A stretch of 64,000 bases of DNA from positions 16,987 through 80,986 of the forward strand of contig CANEFX010000012.1 in assembly GCA_947426945.1 (NCBI GenBank). The letters run 5' to 3'. Source of the DNA: an uncultured Bacillota bacterium (GTDB taxonomy: Bacteria; Bacillota; Clostridia; Oscillospirales; Oscillospiraceae). Of the stretch, positions 7,856-15,473 are shown piece after piece; position 1 is the first letter of the stretch, and every line of letters starts with the position of its first letter. The notes under the pieces are model-generated. The model was not told where the DNA came from. It saw only the letters and a program-made list of their open reading frames with translations, and searched no databases. Both the position numbers and the translations under genes were made by a program.

Positions 7856-10073
7856 AAATAAGGCCCGGAAAACAGACCCCAACGTGATGGGCCTGCGGGC
7901 GGAGGTGCTGGAACAGCCCATCACCCAAACCCTGGAGATCAACTACATGCCCTACGCCATGTCGGTGATTATCTCCCGGGCCATCCCGGAGATCGACGGC
8001 TTCAAGCCCTCCCACCGCAAGCTGCTGTACACCATGTACCAGATGAAGCTTCTGGGGGGCGGGCGCACCAAGTCGGCCAACATCGTGGGCCAGACCATGA
8101 AACTCAACCCCCACGGAGATCAGGCCATTTATGATACCCTGGTCCGCCTGTCCCGGGGCTACGGGGCGCTGCTCCACCCCCTGGTGGACAGCAAGGGCAA
8201 CTTCGGCAAGGTCTACTCCCGGGACATGGCTTACGCCGCCAGCCGGTACACCGAGGCCCGGCTGGATCCCATCTGTGCCGAGATCTTCCGGGACATCGAC
8301 CAGGACACAGTGGATTTTGTGGACAACTACGACGGCAAGATGAAGGAGCCCACCCTCCTGCCCACCACCTTCCCCAACGTGCTGGTCTCCGCAAACAAGG
8401 GAATCGCCGTAGGCATGGCCAGTGACCTGTGCGGCTTCAACCTGGGGGAGGTGTGCGACACTGCTATCGCCTTCATCAAAGACCCCAATCACGATATTAT
8501 GTCAACTCTCAAGGCCCCCGACCTCCCCACCGGCGGCGATCTGCTCTATGACGGGGCCGCCCTGTCCGAAATCTACCGCACCGGCCGGGGCTCCTTCAAG
8601 GTGCGTTCCCGGTGGCGCTACGTGAAGGAAGAAAACCTGATTGAGGTCTATGAGATCCCCTATTCCACCACCAGCGAGGCCATTCTGGACAAGGTGACCG
8701 AGCTAATCAAGCTGGGCAGGGTGAAGGAGATCGCCGACATGCGGGACGAGACCGACCTGTCCGGCCTGAAGCTGACCATCGACCTGAAGCGGGGCGCTGA
8801 TCCGGAGAAGCTGATGGCCAGGCTGTTCAAGCTCACCCCCCTGATGGACAGCCAGTCCTGCAACTTCAATATTCTCATCGCCGGCTTCCCCAAGGTGCTG
8901 GGAGTGCGGGAAATTCTGGAGGAGTGGACTGCCTGGCGGACGGACTCGGTGCGCCGGCGGGTATATTTCTCCATGACCAAAAAGAAGGAGAAGCTCCACC
9001 TGTTAAAGGGCCTGAGGCGGATTTTGCTGGATATCGACCGGGCTATCAAAATTATCCGGGACACCGAGGAGGACGCGGAGGTCATCCCCAACCTGATGAT
9101 CGGCTTCGGCATCGACCAGGTTCAGGCGGAGTATGTGGCCGACATCCGCCTGCGCAACATCAATAAGGAATACATCCTCAAGCGCACCCAGGAGGTGGAC
9201 GCGCTGGCCGACGAGATCGCCGACCTGGAGGATATCGTCAACTCCCCCAAGCGTATCCGGAAAATTATCGTAAACGAACTGACCGAAGTGAAGAAGAAGT
9301 ACGCCGTCCCCCGGCGGACCCAGATCGTCTACGACCACATGGACGAACCCGTCATGACGATAGAGGAGGAAGTCCCCGACTACCCCGTCCACCTGTTCTT
9401 CTCCAGGGAAGGTTATCTGAAAAAAATCACGCCCCAGTCCCTGCGGATGGCCAGCGAACAGAAGTACAAGGAGGGAGACGGCCCCTACCTCCAATGGGAG
9501 GCTGCCAATCGGGACGAGCTGCTGGTGTTTACCGACCGGCAGCAGTGCTACAAGACCAGGCTTTCCGACTTTGACGATGCCAAGGCCAGCACCTTGGGGG
9601 ACTATCTGCCCTCCAAGCTGGGGATGGAGGCAGAGGAGAAGGCCCTTTGGGCCTGTATTCCCGGGGACTACTCCGGGCAGATCGTGTTCTTCTTTGAAAA
9701 CGGAAAGGCCGCCCGGGTGGAGCTGTCCGCCTATCAGACCCAGACCAGGCGGAAGAAGCTCACCGGGGCATATTCCGACAAATCCCCCCTGGCAGCTGCC
9801 TTTTTGCTCAGGGAGGATTTTGAGGCAGCGGTAATCTCCACCGAGGGCCGCTGCGTGGTGTTCCACACGGCCAGCCTCAACCCCAAGTCCACCCGGAACA
9901 CCCAGGGGGTCAATGTTATGACCCTGAAGCCCAAACATAAGGTAGAGAAAGTGCTACCCCTGGGCCGCACTCATATTCAAAATGCTGCCCGCTACCGGGC
10001 CCGCTCCCTGCCCATCGCCGGCGCCCTTCTCAAGGAGGAGGACCGCGGGGAGGAGCAGATGACTCTTTTATGA
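7830..10073 (+). CDS. parC: DNA topoisomerase IV/gyrase-type subunit A (ParC-like)
   Basis: 747-residue breakage-reunion subunit. The active-site Tyr140 lies in AASRYTEARL, with the helix-turn-helix region PHGDQAIYD at 94-102. The tower and coiled coil run to about 480 (IADLEDIVNSPKRIRKIIVN) and a beta-pinwheel C-terminal domain follows (about 510-720). The usual KYHPHGD motif is KLNPHGD here, and the position matching Escherichia coli GyrA Ser83 is Gln98. It works with the ParE-like protein encoded at 4820. Translation starts inside the end of the transposase gene. The next gene, yitT, starts 14 bases after the stop. Confidence 0.92.
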   Translation: MAKKKTPNENKARKTDPNVMGLRAEVLEQPITQTLEINYMPYAMSVIISRAIPEIDGFKPSHRKLLYTMYQMKLLGGGRTKSANIVGQTMKLNPHGDQAIYDTLVRLSRGYGALLHPLVDSKGNFGKVYSRDMAYAASRYTEARLDPICAEIFRDIDQDTVDFVDNYDGKMKEPTLLPTTFPNVLVSANKGIAVGMASDLCGFNLGEVCDTAIAFIKDPNHDIMSTLKAPDLPTGGDLLYDGAALSEIYRTGRGSFKVRSRWRYVKEENLIEVYEIPYSTTSEAILDKVTELIKLGRVKEIADMRDETDLSGLKLTIDLKRGADPEKLMARLFKLTPLMDSQSCNFNILIAGFPKVLGVREILEEWTAWRTDSVRRRVYFSMTKKKEKLHLLKGLRRILLDIDRAIKIIRDTEEDAEVIPNLMIGFGIDQVQAEYVADIRLRNINKEYILKRTQEVDALADEIADLEDIVNSPKRIRKIIVNELTEVKKKYAVPRRTQIVYDHMDEPVMTIEEEVPDYPVHLFFSREGYLKKITPQSLRMASEQKYKEGDGPYLQWEAANRDELLVFTDRQQCYKTRLSDFDDAKASTLGDYLPSKLGMEAEEKALWACIPGDYSGQIVFFFENGKAARVELSAYQTQTRRKKLTGAYSDKSPLAAAFLLREDFEAAVISTEGRCVVFHTASLNPKSTRNTQGVNVMTLKPKHKVEKVLPLGRTHIQNAARYRARSLPIAGALLKEEDRGEEQMTLL

Positions 10074-10086
10074 CAGGAGGACCCCT

Positions 10087-10959
10087 ATGACCAAACCCAA
10101 CTTTGCCCACCTGGTGCGGGACTATATCTGGATCGCCCTGGGTTCAGTGCTCTATTCCGTCAGCTTTGACTGGTTCTATGTGCCTAACCAGATCGGCTTT
10201 GGGGGGCTTACCGCTCTGGGCATGATTTTAAACCACTTTTCCTCTGCTATTCCCATTGGCGCGGTGGTGCTGGTGCTGAACATCCCTCTCTTCCTGCTGG
10301 GCTGGAAGTTCTTAGGCGGACACACCCTGGTATCCTCCCTCTTCGCCATGACGGCCACCTCCGTGCTGGTGGACCTGATTGCCGCCCTGTACATCTTTCC
10401 GCCCATGGACCCCATGCTGGCCTCCATTTTCGGCGGAGTGACGCTGGGTATCTCTCTTGGAATGATCTTCTCCAAAGGGGCCACCACAGGTGGCACAGAC
10501 CTCACCGCCCGGCTGCTGAAAATCCCTTTCGCCTGGCTGCCCATCGGCAGGCTCCTTCTCGTGGTGGACCTGGCCATGCTGCTGGCCGTGTCCGTCGCTT
10601 TCCGCAGCATGGAGAGCGGCATGTACGGCATCATCTCCCTGTACATCTCCACCCTGGTGATGGACGGCGTGCTCTACGGCATGGACCGCTCCAAGGTAGC
10701 CTATATCGTCACCTCCAAGCCTCAGGCCATCGCCGGGGAGATTGACAAGCAGCTGGACCGGGGCGCCACCTTCCTTCACGGAGAGGGCAGTTTCTCCAGG
10801 GAGGAAAAGCTGGTGCTCATGTGCGCCTTCAAGCAGAAACAGATTGTCCCTCTGAAGGCCCTGATCCATGAGCTGGACCCGGAAGCCTTTCTCATCGTCT
10901 GTGACGCCCACGAGGTGATGGGACAGGGTTTCAGGCGGTATCAAAAAAACGACCTGTAG
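10087..10959 (+). CDS. YitT family membrane protein
   Basis: 290 residues: about six transmembrane helices in the first 200 residues (IALGSVLYSVSFDWFYVPNQ; GGTDLTARLL) followed by a soluble C-terminal DUF2179-like domain (YIVTSKPQAIAGEIDKQLDR). This is the standard two-part architecture and length of YitT/YpjC proteins, whose function remains uncertain. GGAGG lies just before the start. The stop codon TAG is supplied by a REP-like element (R4), which suggests that insertion of the element set the present C terminus. Confidence 0.88.
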   Translation: MTKPNFAHLVRDYIWIALGSVLYSVSFDWFYVPNQIGFGGLTALGMILNHFSSAIPIGAVVLVLNIPLFLLGWKFLGGHTLVSSLFAMTATSVLVDLIAALYIFPPMDPMLASIFGGVTLGISLGMIFSKGATTGGTDLTARLLKIPFAWLPIGRLLLVVDLAMLLAVSVAFRSMESGMYGIISLYISTLVMDGVLYGMDRSKVAYIVTSKPQAIAGEIDKQLDRGATFLHGEGSFSREEKLVLMCAFKQKQIVPLKALIHELDPEAFLIVCDAHEVMGQGFRRYQKNDL

Positions 10960-10992
10960 GGAGCGGTCTCTGCGCCGATCCACATAAAAATA
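10955..10992 (+). repeat. REP-like element R4 with AT-rich tail
   Basis: TGTAGGGAGCGGTCTCTGCG followed by CCGATCCA is a diverged relative of R2. It continues into CATAAAAATATA, a 12-mer also found directly after R5. It covers the yitT stop codon. Confidence 0.6.
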
Positions 10993-11010
10993 TATAAAGG
11001 AGTGCTTATC

Positions 11011-11601
11011 ATGACTGACTGGACCAAACTGACCAAAAATCTGGAGGAGCGGGGTTTCACTCCCAAAGTCTTTGCCACCAAAGAGGAGGCCGCTGATTAT
11101 CTGGACAGCCAAATTGATGGGGTGAGCGTAGCCTTCGGCGGCTCTATGACCGTACAGGAGATGGGGCTGTACCCCCGGCTGGCCGCCCACAATAACGCCC
11201 TCTGGCACTGGGACAAGGCCGGCCTGGAGCAGGCCGCCGCCACCGACGTGTACGTCACTTCGGTCAACGGCCTGGCCGAGACCGGCGAGCTCATCAACAT
11301 CGACGGTACCGGCAACCGGGTGGCCTCCACCCTTTTCGGCCACAAAAAGGTCTATTTTGTGGTTGGGAAAAACAAGATTGCTCCCGACTACGACGCCGCC
11401 TTGTGGCGGGCCCGGAACATCGCCTCCCCTAAGAACGCCCAGCGCATCGGCGTGAAAACCCCCTGCGCCGTCAAAGGGGACAAGTGCTATGACTGCAAGA
11501 GCCCCCAGCGTATCTGCAACGGACTGGTGGTCCTTTGGGGCCGTCCCAAGGGCATTGAGCACATGGAGGTTATCCTCATCGACGAGGAGCTGGGCTACTG
11601 A
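11011..11601 (+). CDS. LUD-domain protein (LutC/LutB-like, DUF162)
   Basis: 196 residues forming a single LUD domain: VSVAFGGSMTVQEMGL, TSVNGLAETGELINIDGTGN and RVASTLFGHKKVYFVVGKNK are family signatures. A late Cys cluster (KTPCAVKGDKCYDCKSPQRIC) looks like a metal or Fe-S site, as in stand-alone clostridial LUD proteins. Such proteins relate to the lactate-utilisation subunits LutB/LutC, but no lutA or lutB lies nearby, so the substrate is unknown. AGGAG ten bases upstream fixes the ATG at 11011. A lipoprotein gene starts 2 bases after the stop. Confidence 0.88.
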   Translation: MTDWTKLTKNLEERGFTPKVFATKEEAADYLDSQIDGVSVAFGGSMTVQEMGLYPRLAAHNNALWHWDKAGLEQAAATDVYVTSVNGLAETGELINIDGTGNRVASTLFGHKKVYFVVGKNKIAPDYDAALWRARNIASPKNAQRIGVKTPCAVKGDKCYDCKSPQRICNGLVVLWGRPKGIEHMEVILIDEELGY

Positions 11602-11602
11602 T

Positions 11603-12685
11603 TTGAAAAAACGACTGCTGACCCTGCTGGCCGCCTCCGCGCTGCTGCTCACGGGCTGCGCCGCCCTGCTGGAGCGGGACTATACCTCCGTGACCCCCCA
11701 CAACGCCGTCCCCACCACCGAAGGGGACCCCTCTATTCTCCGGGCGGACAGCTATCAGGAGCTGGTCAACGCCCTGATCTACTTCGTCAACGGCGGCATG
11801 GAGGAGGGAACCGTCCGGCTGTATACCGACGCGGAAAATGTAGAGCCCTTTCTGTCTGACGCCTGTCTGGAGGTAGTGCAAGAGGACCCCCTGGGGGCCT
11901 ACTGCGTGGAATTTATCAAATACACCGTGGACCCGGTGGTAGCCTACTCCGAGGCCCACCTGGACATTACCTACCGCCGCACCCGAGAGCAGGTCGCCTC
12001 CATCGTTCAGGCCACCGGCGTCACCGCCATCCGCAGTGAGCTGGAGTCCGCTCTGGCCTCTTTTTCCCCTTCCCGAACCCTGCGCATCCGCTACTTTGAG
12101 GAGGACGAGGCCTTTATCCGGGATCTGGCCCGGCAGGCCTACTACGGCGTTCCCTCCTGCGCCCTGGGTATGCCGGAGATCGACTTGTTCCTCTATCCCC
12201 ACAGCGGGCAGCAGCGCATTGTGGAAATCCTGCTGCATTACCCTCTGGAGCACTCTGCGCTGGAGGAACGGCGGGCCGCCCTCTCCCTCCGGCTGGAGGT
12301 GCTGGCGGCGGAGCTGGCCCCTTTAAACGGCCGGGAGCAGCTTCTGACCGCCGCCCAAGCGGTGCTGGAGGCGGGGGAGTATGATCCTCAAGGCGGTTCC
12401 ACCGCCTACGACCTCTTTGAAAACGGCGCCGCCGGCAGTGAGGGGCTGGCGCTGGCCTATGCAGCCCTGTGCCTGGAGCTGAATCTGCCCTGCCATGTGG
12501 TCTGGGGAGAGTTGAACGAAACGCCCCATTTCTGGAACATCGTGCAAACTGAATCCGGCTGGCGGCACCTGGACCTGTCCGCTCCGGAAACGGAGGACGG
12601 CGAGCTCCTGTACACCGACCAGCAGTTCCTGGAGCTGGGCTATCTCTGGGACGGGGGTGTCTTCCCCTCCTGCGTGGAAAGCTGA
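11603..12685 (+). CDS. Lipoprotein with transglutaminase-like domain lacking the catalytic Cys
   Basis: 360 residues starting at a TTG (GAGGAG lies upstream inside the previous gene). The signal MKKRLLTLLAASALLLTGC has a lipobox with Cys19, so the protein should be anchored outside the membrane. The C-terminal part (about 250-330) follows the transglutaminase-like pattern: GAAGSEGLALAYAALC, then PHFWNIV (His309) and WRHLDLS (Asp324). In active members the residue at Ser279 is Cys, so this copy is probably non-catalytic or altered. The middle region resembles nothing I know. It is co-transcribed with the LUD gene. Assignment to the fold is moderate. Confidence 0.7.
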   Translation: MKKRLLTLLAASALLLTGCAALLERDYTSVTPHNAVPTTEGDPSILRADSYQELVNALIYFVNGGMEEGTVRLYTDAENVEPFLSDACLEVVQEDPLGAYCVEFIKYTVDPVVAYSEAHLDITYRRTREQVASIVQATGVTAIRSELESALASFSPSRTLRIRYFEEDEAFIRDLARQAYYGVPSCALGMPEIDLFLYPHSGQQRIVEILLHYPLEHSALEERRAALSLRLEVLAAELAPLNGREQLLTAAQAVLEAGEYDPQGGSTAYDLFENGAAGSEGLALAYAALCLELNLPCHVVWGELNETPHFWNIVQTESGWRHLDLSAPETEDGELLYTDQQFLELGYLWDGGVFPSCVES

Positions 12686-12718
12686 GTCTGTCAAATTCTT
12701 ACCATTGTGTTACAGACC

Positions 12719-12747
12719 TTGCCAAGGCGGGGAAAATCAAGTATAAT
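12719..12747 (+). promoter_or_regulatory. Promoter of the SLH-domain protein gene
   Basis: TTGCCA (12719-12724), 17-bp spacer, TATAAT (12742-12747), 40 bases before the start. Confidence 0.75.
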
Positions 12748-12786
12748 ACGCTTACTTGATTCAATCCCTTTGGAAAGGAGTTCACC

Positions 12787-13983
12787 ATGAGACGACTCAG
12801 GCGGTGGATGGCCGCGCTTTTAGCCGCCGCAGCAGCGGTTTCAATTTCTGTCTCCTCCGGCCTCGCCCTGCCTGCGGCCTCTCCCTTTGCAGAGTTCCAC
12901 ATCGGCGCCAGCGACTCGGATGCACCTCAGCGCACCTTGTCCATTGCCCGTTACAGGCGCGGCACAGACGGCCGCTTTCAGCTCAGCGGCACCGAAGAGC
13001 AGATATGCCGGCTCAACCGGGTCACCGGGGACGCCAATTTCTTCATCCAGACCAAAGAAGAGAATGTCTGGGTAACGGTAGATTACCTCACCGATATCAA
13101 CGGCGACGGGATTTATGAGCTGTTGGACGGCGGCTCCAGCCCTGTCTGGGAGGTCATGGACGACCAGGGCGGTTTGGCCGTCTCTCAAGGGCAGACCCCC
13201 ACCCTGGCTGCGGACCAGATGTATATCCTGTCCTCTGAGCTTCTGGTTCAGCACAGTCAGCAGGCCGTCCAAAACCGCCTTGCCGGAGGTATACACACCC
13301 TGGATAAGACGCTGGAGGTCTCGGCGCAGCCGGATTTCCCTTTGTGTATGGTCACCCTTCATCAAGCCGGCTCTGTGGACGGGCAGGAGTATGAGGAAAT
13401 TTTCTACCTTCAGATCTATGAAGACGTTCTCATTCCCTTCGACGTCTCCTCGGAGGACCCCTATTACGACGCGGTGGTTTTCTGCCTGTTTCGTGGCTAC
13501 TTTACAGGCACCGGCGGCGGACGGTTCAGCCCCGACGCTCCATTGACCCGAGCCCAGCTGGCCCAGGTTCTCTGGACTGTGTCTGGTTCTCCGGAGGCGG
13601 AACCCGCCATCTTTTCCGACGTACCGGAGGATGCTTGGCACTATCCGGCGATATCCTGGTGTCAGCAGACCAAACTCATCTCTGGTCTGGGCGGCAATAT
13701 TTTTGCACCCAACAGCCTGCTGACCCGGGAACAGATGGCCGCTGTCCTCTACCGCTATGCCCGGCACACAGGTTCCAGCCTGCGGGCTACCGCCGATATG
13801 TCCCGCTTTTCCGACCTGTCAAGCGTCTCCCCCTGGGCTTACGGCAGCATGCAGTGGGCCGCCACCAACTGGATTATCGACGTGTCTGACGGCATGCTCC
13901 TTCCCAGAAAAACCGTAACCCGTGCGGAACTGGCTGAGGCGCTGTACTGCTATGATATCAACCTGGCTTTTCAGAACTTTTAA
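12787..13983 (+). CDS. S-layer homology (SLH) domain surface protein
   Basis: 398 residues. A signal peptide covers about residues 1-30 (MRRLRRWMAALLAAAAAVSI, cleavage near LALPAA). An unclassified beta-rich ectodomain runs to about 225, including an acidic DINGDGIYELLDG stretch that could bind calcium. Three SLH repeats make up the C terminus (about 225-275, 280-335, 345-395), recognisable by AVVFCLFRGYFTGTGGGRFS, DAWHYPAISWCQQTKLI and LTREQMAAVLYRYA. SLH domains anchor proteins to pyruvylated secondary wall polymer. GGAAAGGAG precedes the ATG. It is a single-gene unit with its own promoter and terminator. Confidence 0.92.
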   Translation: MRRLRRWMAALLAAAAAVSISVSSGLALPAASPFAEFHIGASDSDAPQRTLSIARYRRGTDGRFQLSGTEEQICRLNRVTGDANFFIQTKEENVWVTVDYLTDINGDGIYELLDGGSSPVWEVMDDQGGLAVSQGQTPTLAADQMYILSSELLVQHSQQAVQNRLAGGIHTLDKTLEVSAQPDFPLCMVTLHQAGSVDGQEYEEIFYLQIYEDVLIPFDVSSEDPYYDAVVFCLFRGYFTGTGGGRFSPDAPLTRAQLAQVLWTVSGSPEAEPAIFSDVPEDAWHYPAISWCQQTKLISGLGGNIFAPNSLLTREQMAAVLYRYARHTGSSLRATADMSRFSDLSSVSPWAYGSMQWAATNWIIDVSDGMLLPRKTVTRAELAEALYCYDINLAFQNF

Positions 13984-13992
13984 ATTTCCCGG

Positions 13993-14020
13993 CCCGGCAG
14001 CGTGTCGCTGCCGGGTTTTT
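13993..14020 (+). terminator. Terminator of the SLH protein gene
   Basis: CCCGGCAGCG, TGT loop, CGCTGCCGGG, then TTTTT. Confidence 0.9.
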
Positions 14021-14106
14021 TATCTCTTTTCGGTTTAACAGCTGGAATATTTGTCCAAACTACCCATAAAATATATCAGCTGCAAACATGCGAAAGGAGA
14101 AGCCAT

Positions 14107-14346
14107 ATGCCTCAATCCATTCAGAGCGCATCTCTGCGCCGCCTCAGTCCCGCCAGGGAGGAGGAACGACGGGAACTGATCAGCTCCCTGTCCCGCACCC
14201 GTACCCTCATCAATCAAGCTTACAGCGGCTTCAATATGGCCAGCGACAGCGACCTGATTGAGTCCTACGTTTTTGAAATTAACTCTCTTCAGGCTCGCTA
14301 CAACTATCTCCTGCGCCGGGTCAAGGACCTGGAGGAAAACACATGA
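14107..14346 (+). CDS. yaaL: YaaL-like DUF2508 protein
   Basis: 79-residue helical protein; SDLIESYVFEINSLQARYNY and LLRRVKDLEE match the DUF2508/YaaL pattern. Function is unknown. In Bacillus the gene sits just before bofA, the same order as here, which supports both calls. AAAGGAG precedes the ATG and the stop overlaps bofA by 4 bp. Confidence 0.85.
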   Translation: MPQSIQSASLRRLSPAREEERRELISSLSRTRTLINQAYSGFNMASDSDLIESYVFEINSLQARYNYLLRRVKDLEENT

Positions 14347-14603
14347 ATTCCGAATATGCAGCCTGGTGTCTGGCTGGACTGCTGCTGTGCGTTGCCCTGC
14401 TCGTGCTGCGCCGGCCGGCAGCCCGGCTGCTCCGTCTGGCGCTGCGCTCTTCAGTAGGTCTGGCGGCCCTGGTCCTGTTTTCCCAGATCGGACAGTTTAT
14501 CGGCGTCAGTCTGGGGATCAACCTGGTCAACGCCCTGGTACTGGGTCTCCTGGGCCTGCCAGGCTTTGGCCTGCTGCTTATGCTCCAGTGGGTATTGCGG
14601 TGA
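14343..14603 (+). CDS. bofA: BofA family protein (pro-sigma-K processing inhibitor-like)
   Basis: 86 residues with two or three membrane helices and the hallmark C terminus GINLVNALVLGLLGLPGFGL. In Bacillus, BofA holds the SpoIVFB protease inactive in the forespore outer membrane until sigma-K activation. Its presence marks a spore-forming lineage, although BofA homologues persist in some non-sporulating relatives. It is translationally coupled to the yaaL-like gene. Confidence 0.88.
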   Translation: MNSEYAAWCLAGLLLCVALLVLRRPAARLLRLALRSSVGLAALVLFSQIGQFIGVSLGINLVNALVLGLLGLPGFGLLLMLQWVLR

Positions 14604-14671
14604 ATCTTTTTCCGGGGCGGGCGCAGCTTCCGCCTCTTTTCTTTTTGTCACAGTCATATTTTAAAAAGTCC

Positions 14672-14700
14672 TTGACAAATTGCGCCGCAGATGGTAAGAT
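14672..14700 (+). promoter_or_regulatory. Promoter of tRNA-Ser(UGA)
   Basis: TTGACA (14672-14677), 17-bp spacer, TAAGAT (14695-14700), 29 bases before the tRNA. Confidence 0.75.
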
Positions 14701-14729
14701 AACAACCGTCTCTGGGTGGAAAACGATTC

Positions 14730-14816
14730 GGAGAGATGTCCGAGTGGTTTAAGGAGCTGGTCTTGAAAACCAGTGACTCGCAAGAGCCGTGGGTTCGAAT
14801 CCCACTCTCTCCGCCA
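14730..14816 (+). tRNA. tRNA-Ser (anticodon TGA)
   Basis: 87 nt with the long variable arm of class II tRNAs. Acceptor GGAGAGA (14730-14736) pairs TCTCTCC (14806-14812). The anticodon arm is CTGGT-CTTGAAA-ACCAG. The T arm carries GGTTCGAATCC, and CCA is encoded. Confidence 0.97.
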
Positions 14817-14820
14817 CGGT

Positions 14821-14858
14821 GTCGGAGCAAGCTCCGTGCCGCTTGCTCTGACTTTTTT
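14821..14858 (+). terminator. Terminator after tRNA-Ser(UGA)
   Basis: GTCGGAGCAAGC and GCTTGCTCTGAC (one mismatch pair) around an 8-nt loop, then six Ts. Its stem core GGAGCAAGC is shared with the terminator of the next tRNA. Confidence 0.8.
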
Positions 14859-14991
14859 CAAAAGTCAGAGTGCGTTCACTGCCTGCTCCCCCCTTTTCAA
14901 ATTGAGACCGTCCCGCCAGACCTCAACCTGACGGCCGTTTCCGGTGGTTCGCCCGCAATTCAATATCTCTCCATCCTTTACTTGCAGCCAT

Positions 14992-15084
14992 GCAGAAGTA
15001 CCCAAGTGGCTATAAGGGGCTCCCCTGCTAAGGGAGTAGACGGCTTAAACCCGTGCGAGGGTTCGAATCCCTCCTTCTGCGCCA
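14992..15084 (+). tRNA. tRNA-Ser (anticodon GCT)
   Basis: 93 nt, class II. Acceptor GCAGAAG (14992-14998) pairs CTTCTGC (15074-15080). The anticodon arm is CTCCC-CTGCTAA-GGGAG. It has a long variable arm, GGGTTCGAATCCC in the T arm, and encoded CCA. It reads AGC and AGT. Confidence 0.96.
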
Positions 15085-15124
15085 CGCCGGAGCAAGCTTC
15101 TGTTGCTTGCTCCGGCGTTTTTTT
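15084..15124 (+). terminator. Terminator after tRNA-Ser(GCU)
   Basis: 14-bp stem ACGCCGGAGCAAGC with its complement around TTCTGTT, followed by seven Ts. Confidence 0.88.
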
Positions 15125-15184
15125 GCGGTTCTGCACCGCCTGTCTCAGCGTTTTATCAACACAAATGAAAAGGAGCTGCCCATT

Positions 15185-15415
15185 ATGGACCTGAAATTTG
15201 ACATCAAGGAAAAGGTGGAGGAGCTGGCCGCTAAGCTCCAGAAAGACCCCGCTCTTCTAAAAAGCTTTCAGGCCGATCCCATTAAAACCCTGGAGAAGCT
15301 GACAGGCGTGAACCTGCCTGACGACCAGCTCAAGCCCGTGGTCACCGGAATCAAGGCCAAGTTGGCTGCGTCAGACATCGGCGGCAAGCTGGACGGCCTT
15401 AAGGAACTGTTCTGA
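15185..15415 (+). CDS. Small acidic/basic helical protein, unknown
   Basis: 76 residues starting MDLKFDIKEKVEELAAKLQK. The central stretch (KDPALLKSFQADPIKTLEKL then TGVNLPDDQL) resembles the leader pattern of NHLP-type RiPP precursors (xDPxLLxxFxxDPxxxLE...LP), and the tail (SDIGGKLDGLKELF) is Gly-containing. No modification enzyme or exporter lies nearby, so a RiPP role is only a thought; it may be a free-standing small conserved protein. AAGGAG ten bases upstream and a strong terminator downstream mark it as a real single-gene unit. Confidence 0.75.
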   Translation: MDLKFDIKEKVEELAAKLQKDPALLKSFQADPIKTLEKLTGVNLPDDQLKPVVTGIKAKLAASDIGGKLDGLKELF

Positions 15416-15426
15416 ACGCCGCAGCC

Positions 15427-15452
15427 AAGCACCTCTCAGAGGTGCTTTTTTT
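15427..15452 (+). terminator. Terminator of the 76-residue protein gene
   Basis: AAGCACCTCT and AGAGGTGCTT with a very short loop, then seven Ts. Confidence 0.88.
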
Positions 15453-15473
15453 GTCAGGAAAGGAGGCTCCTCT

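Noticed and set aside
11011..11601. lutABC lactate oxidation operon
   Set aside because: Only one LUD-domain gene is present; no lutA/lutB-type Fe-S proteins flank it.
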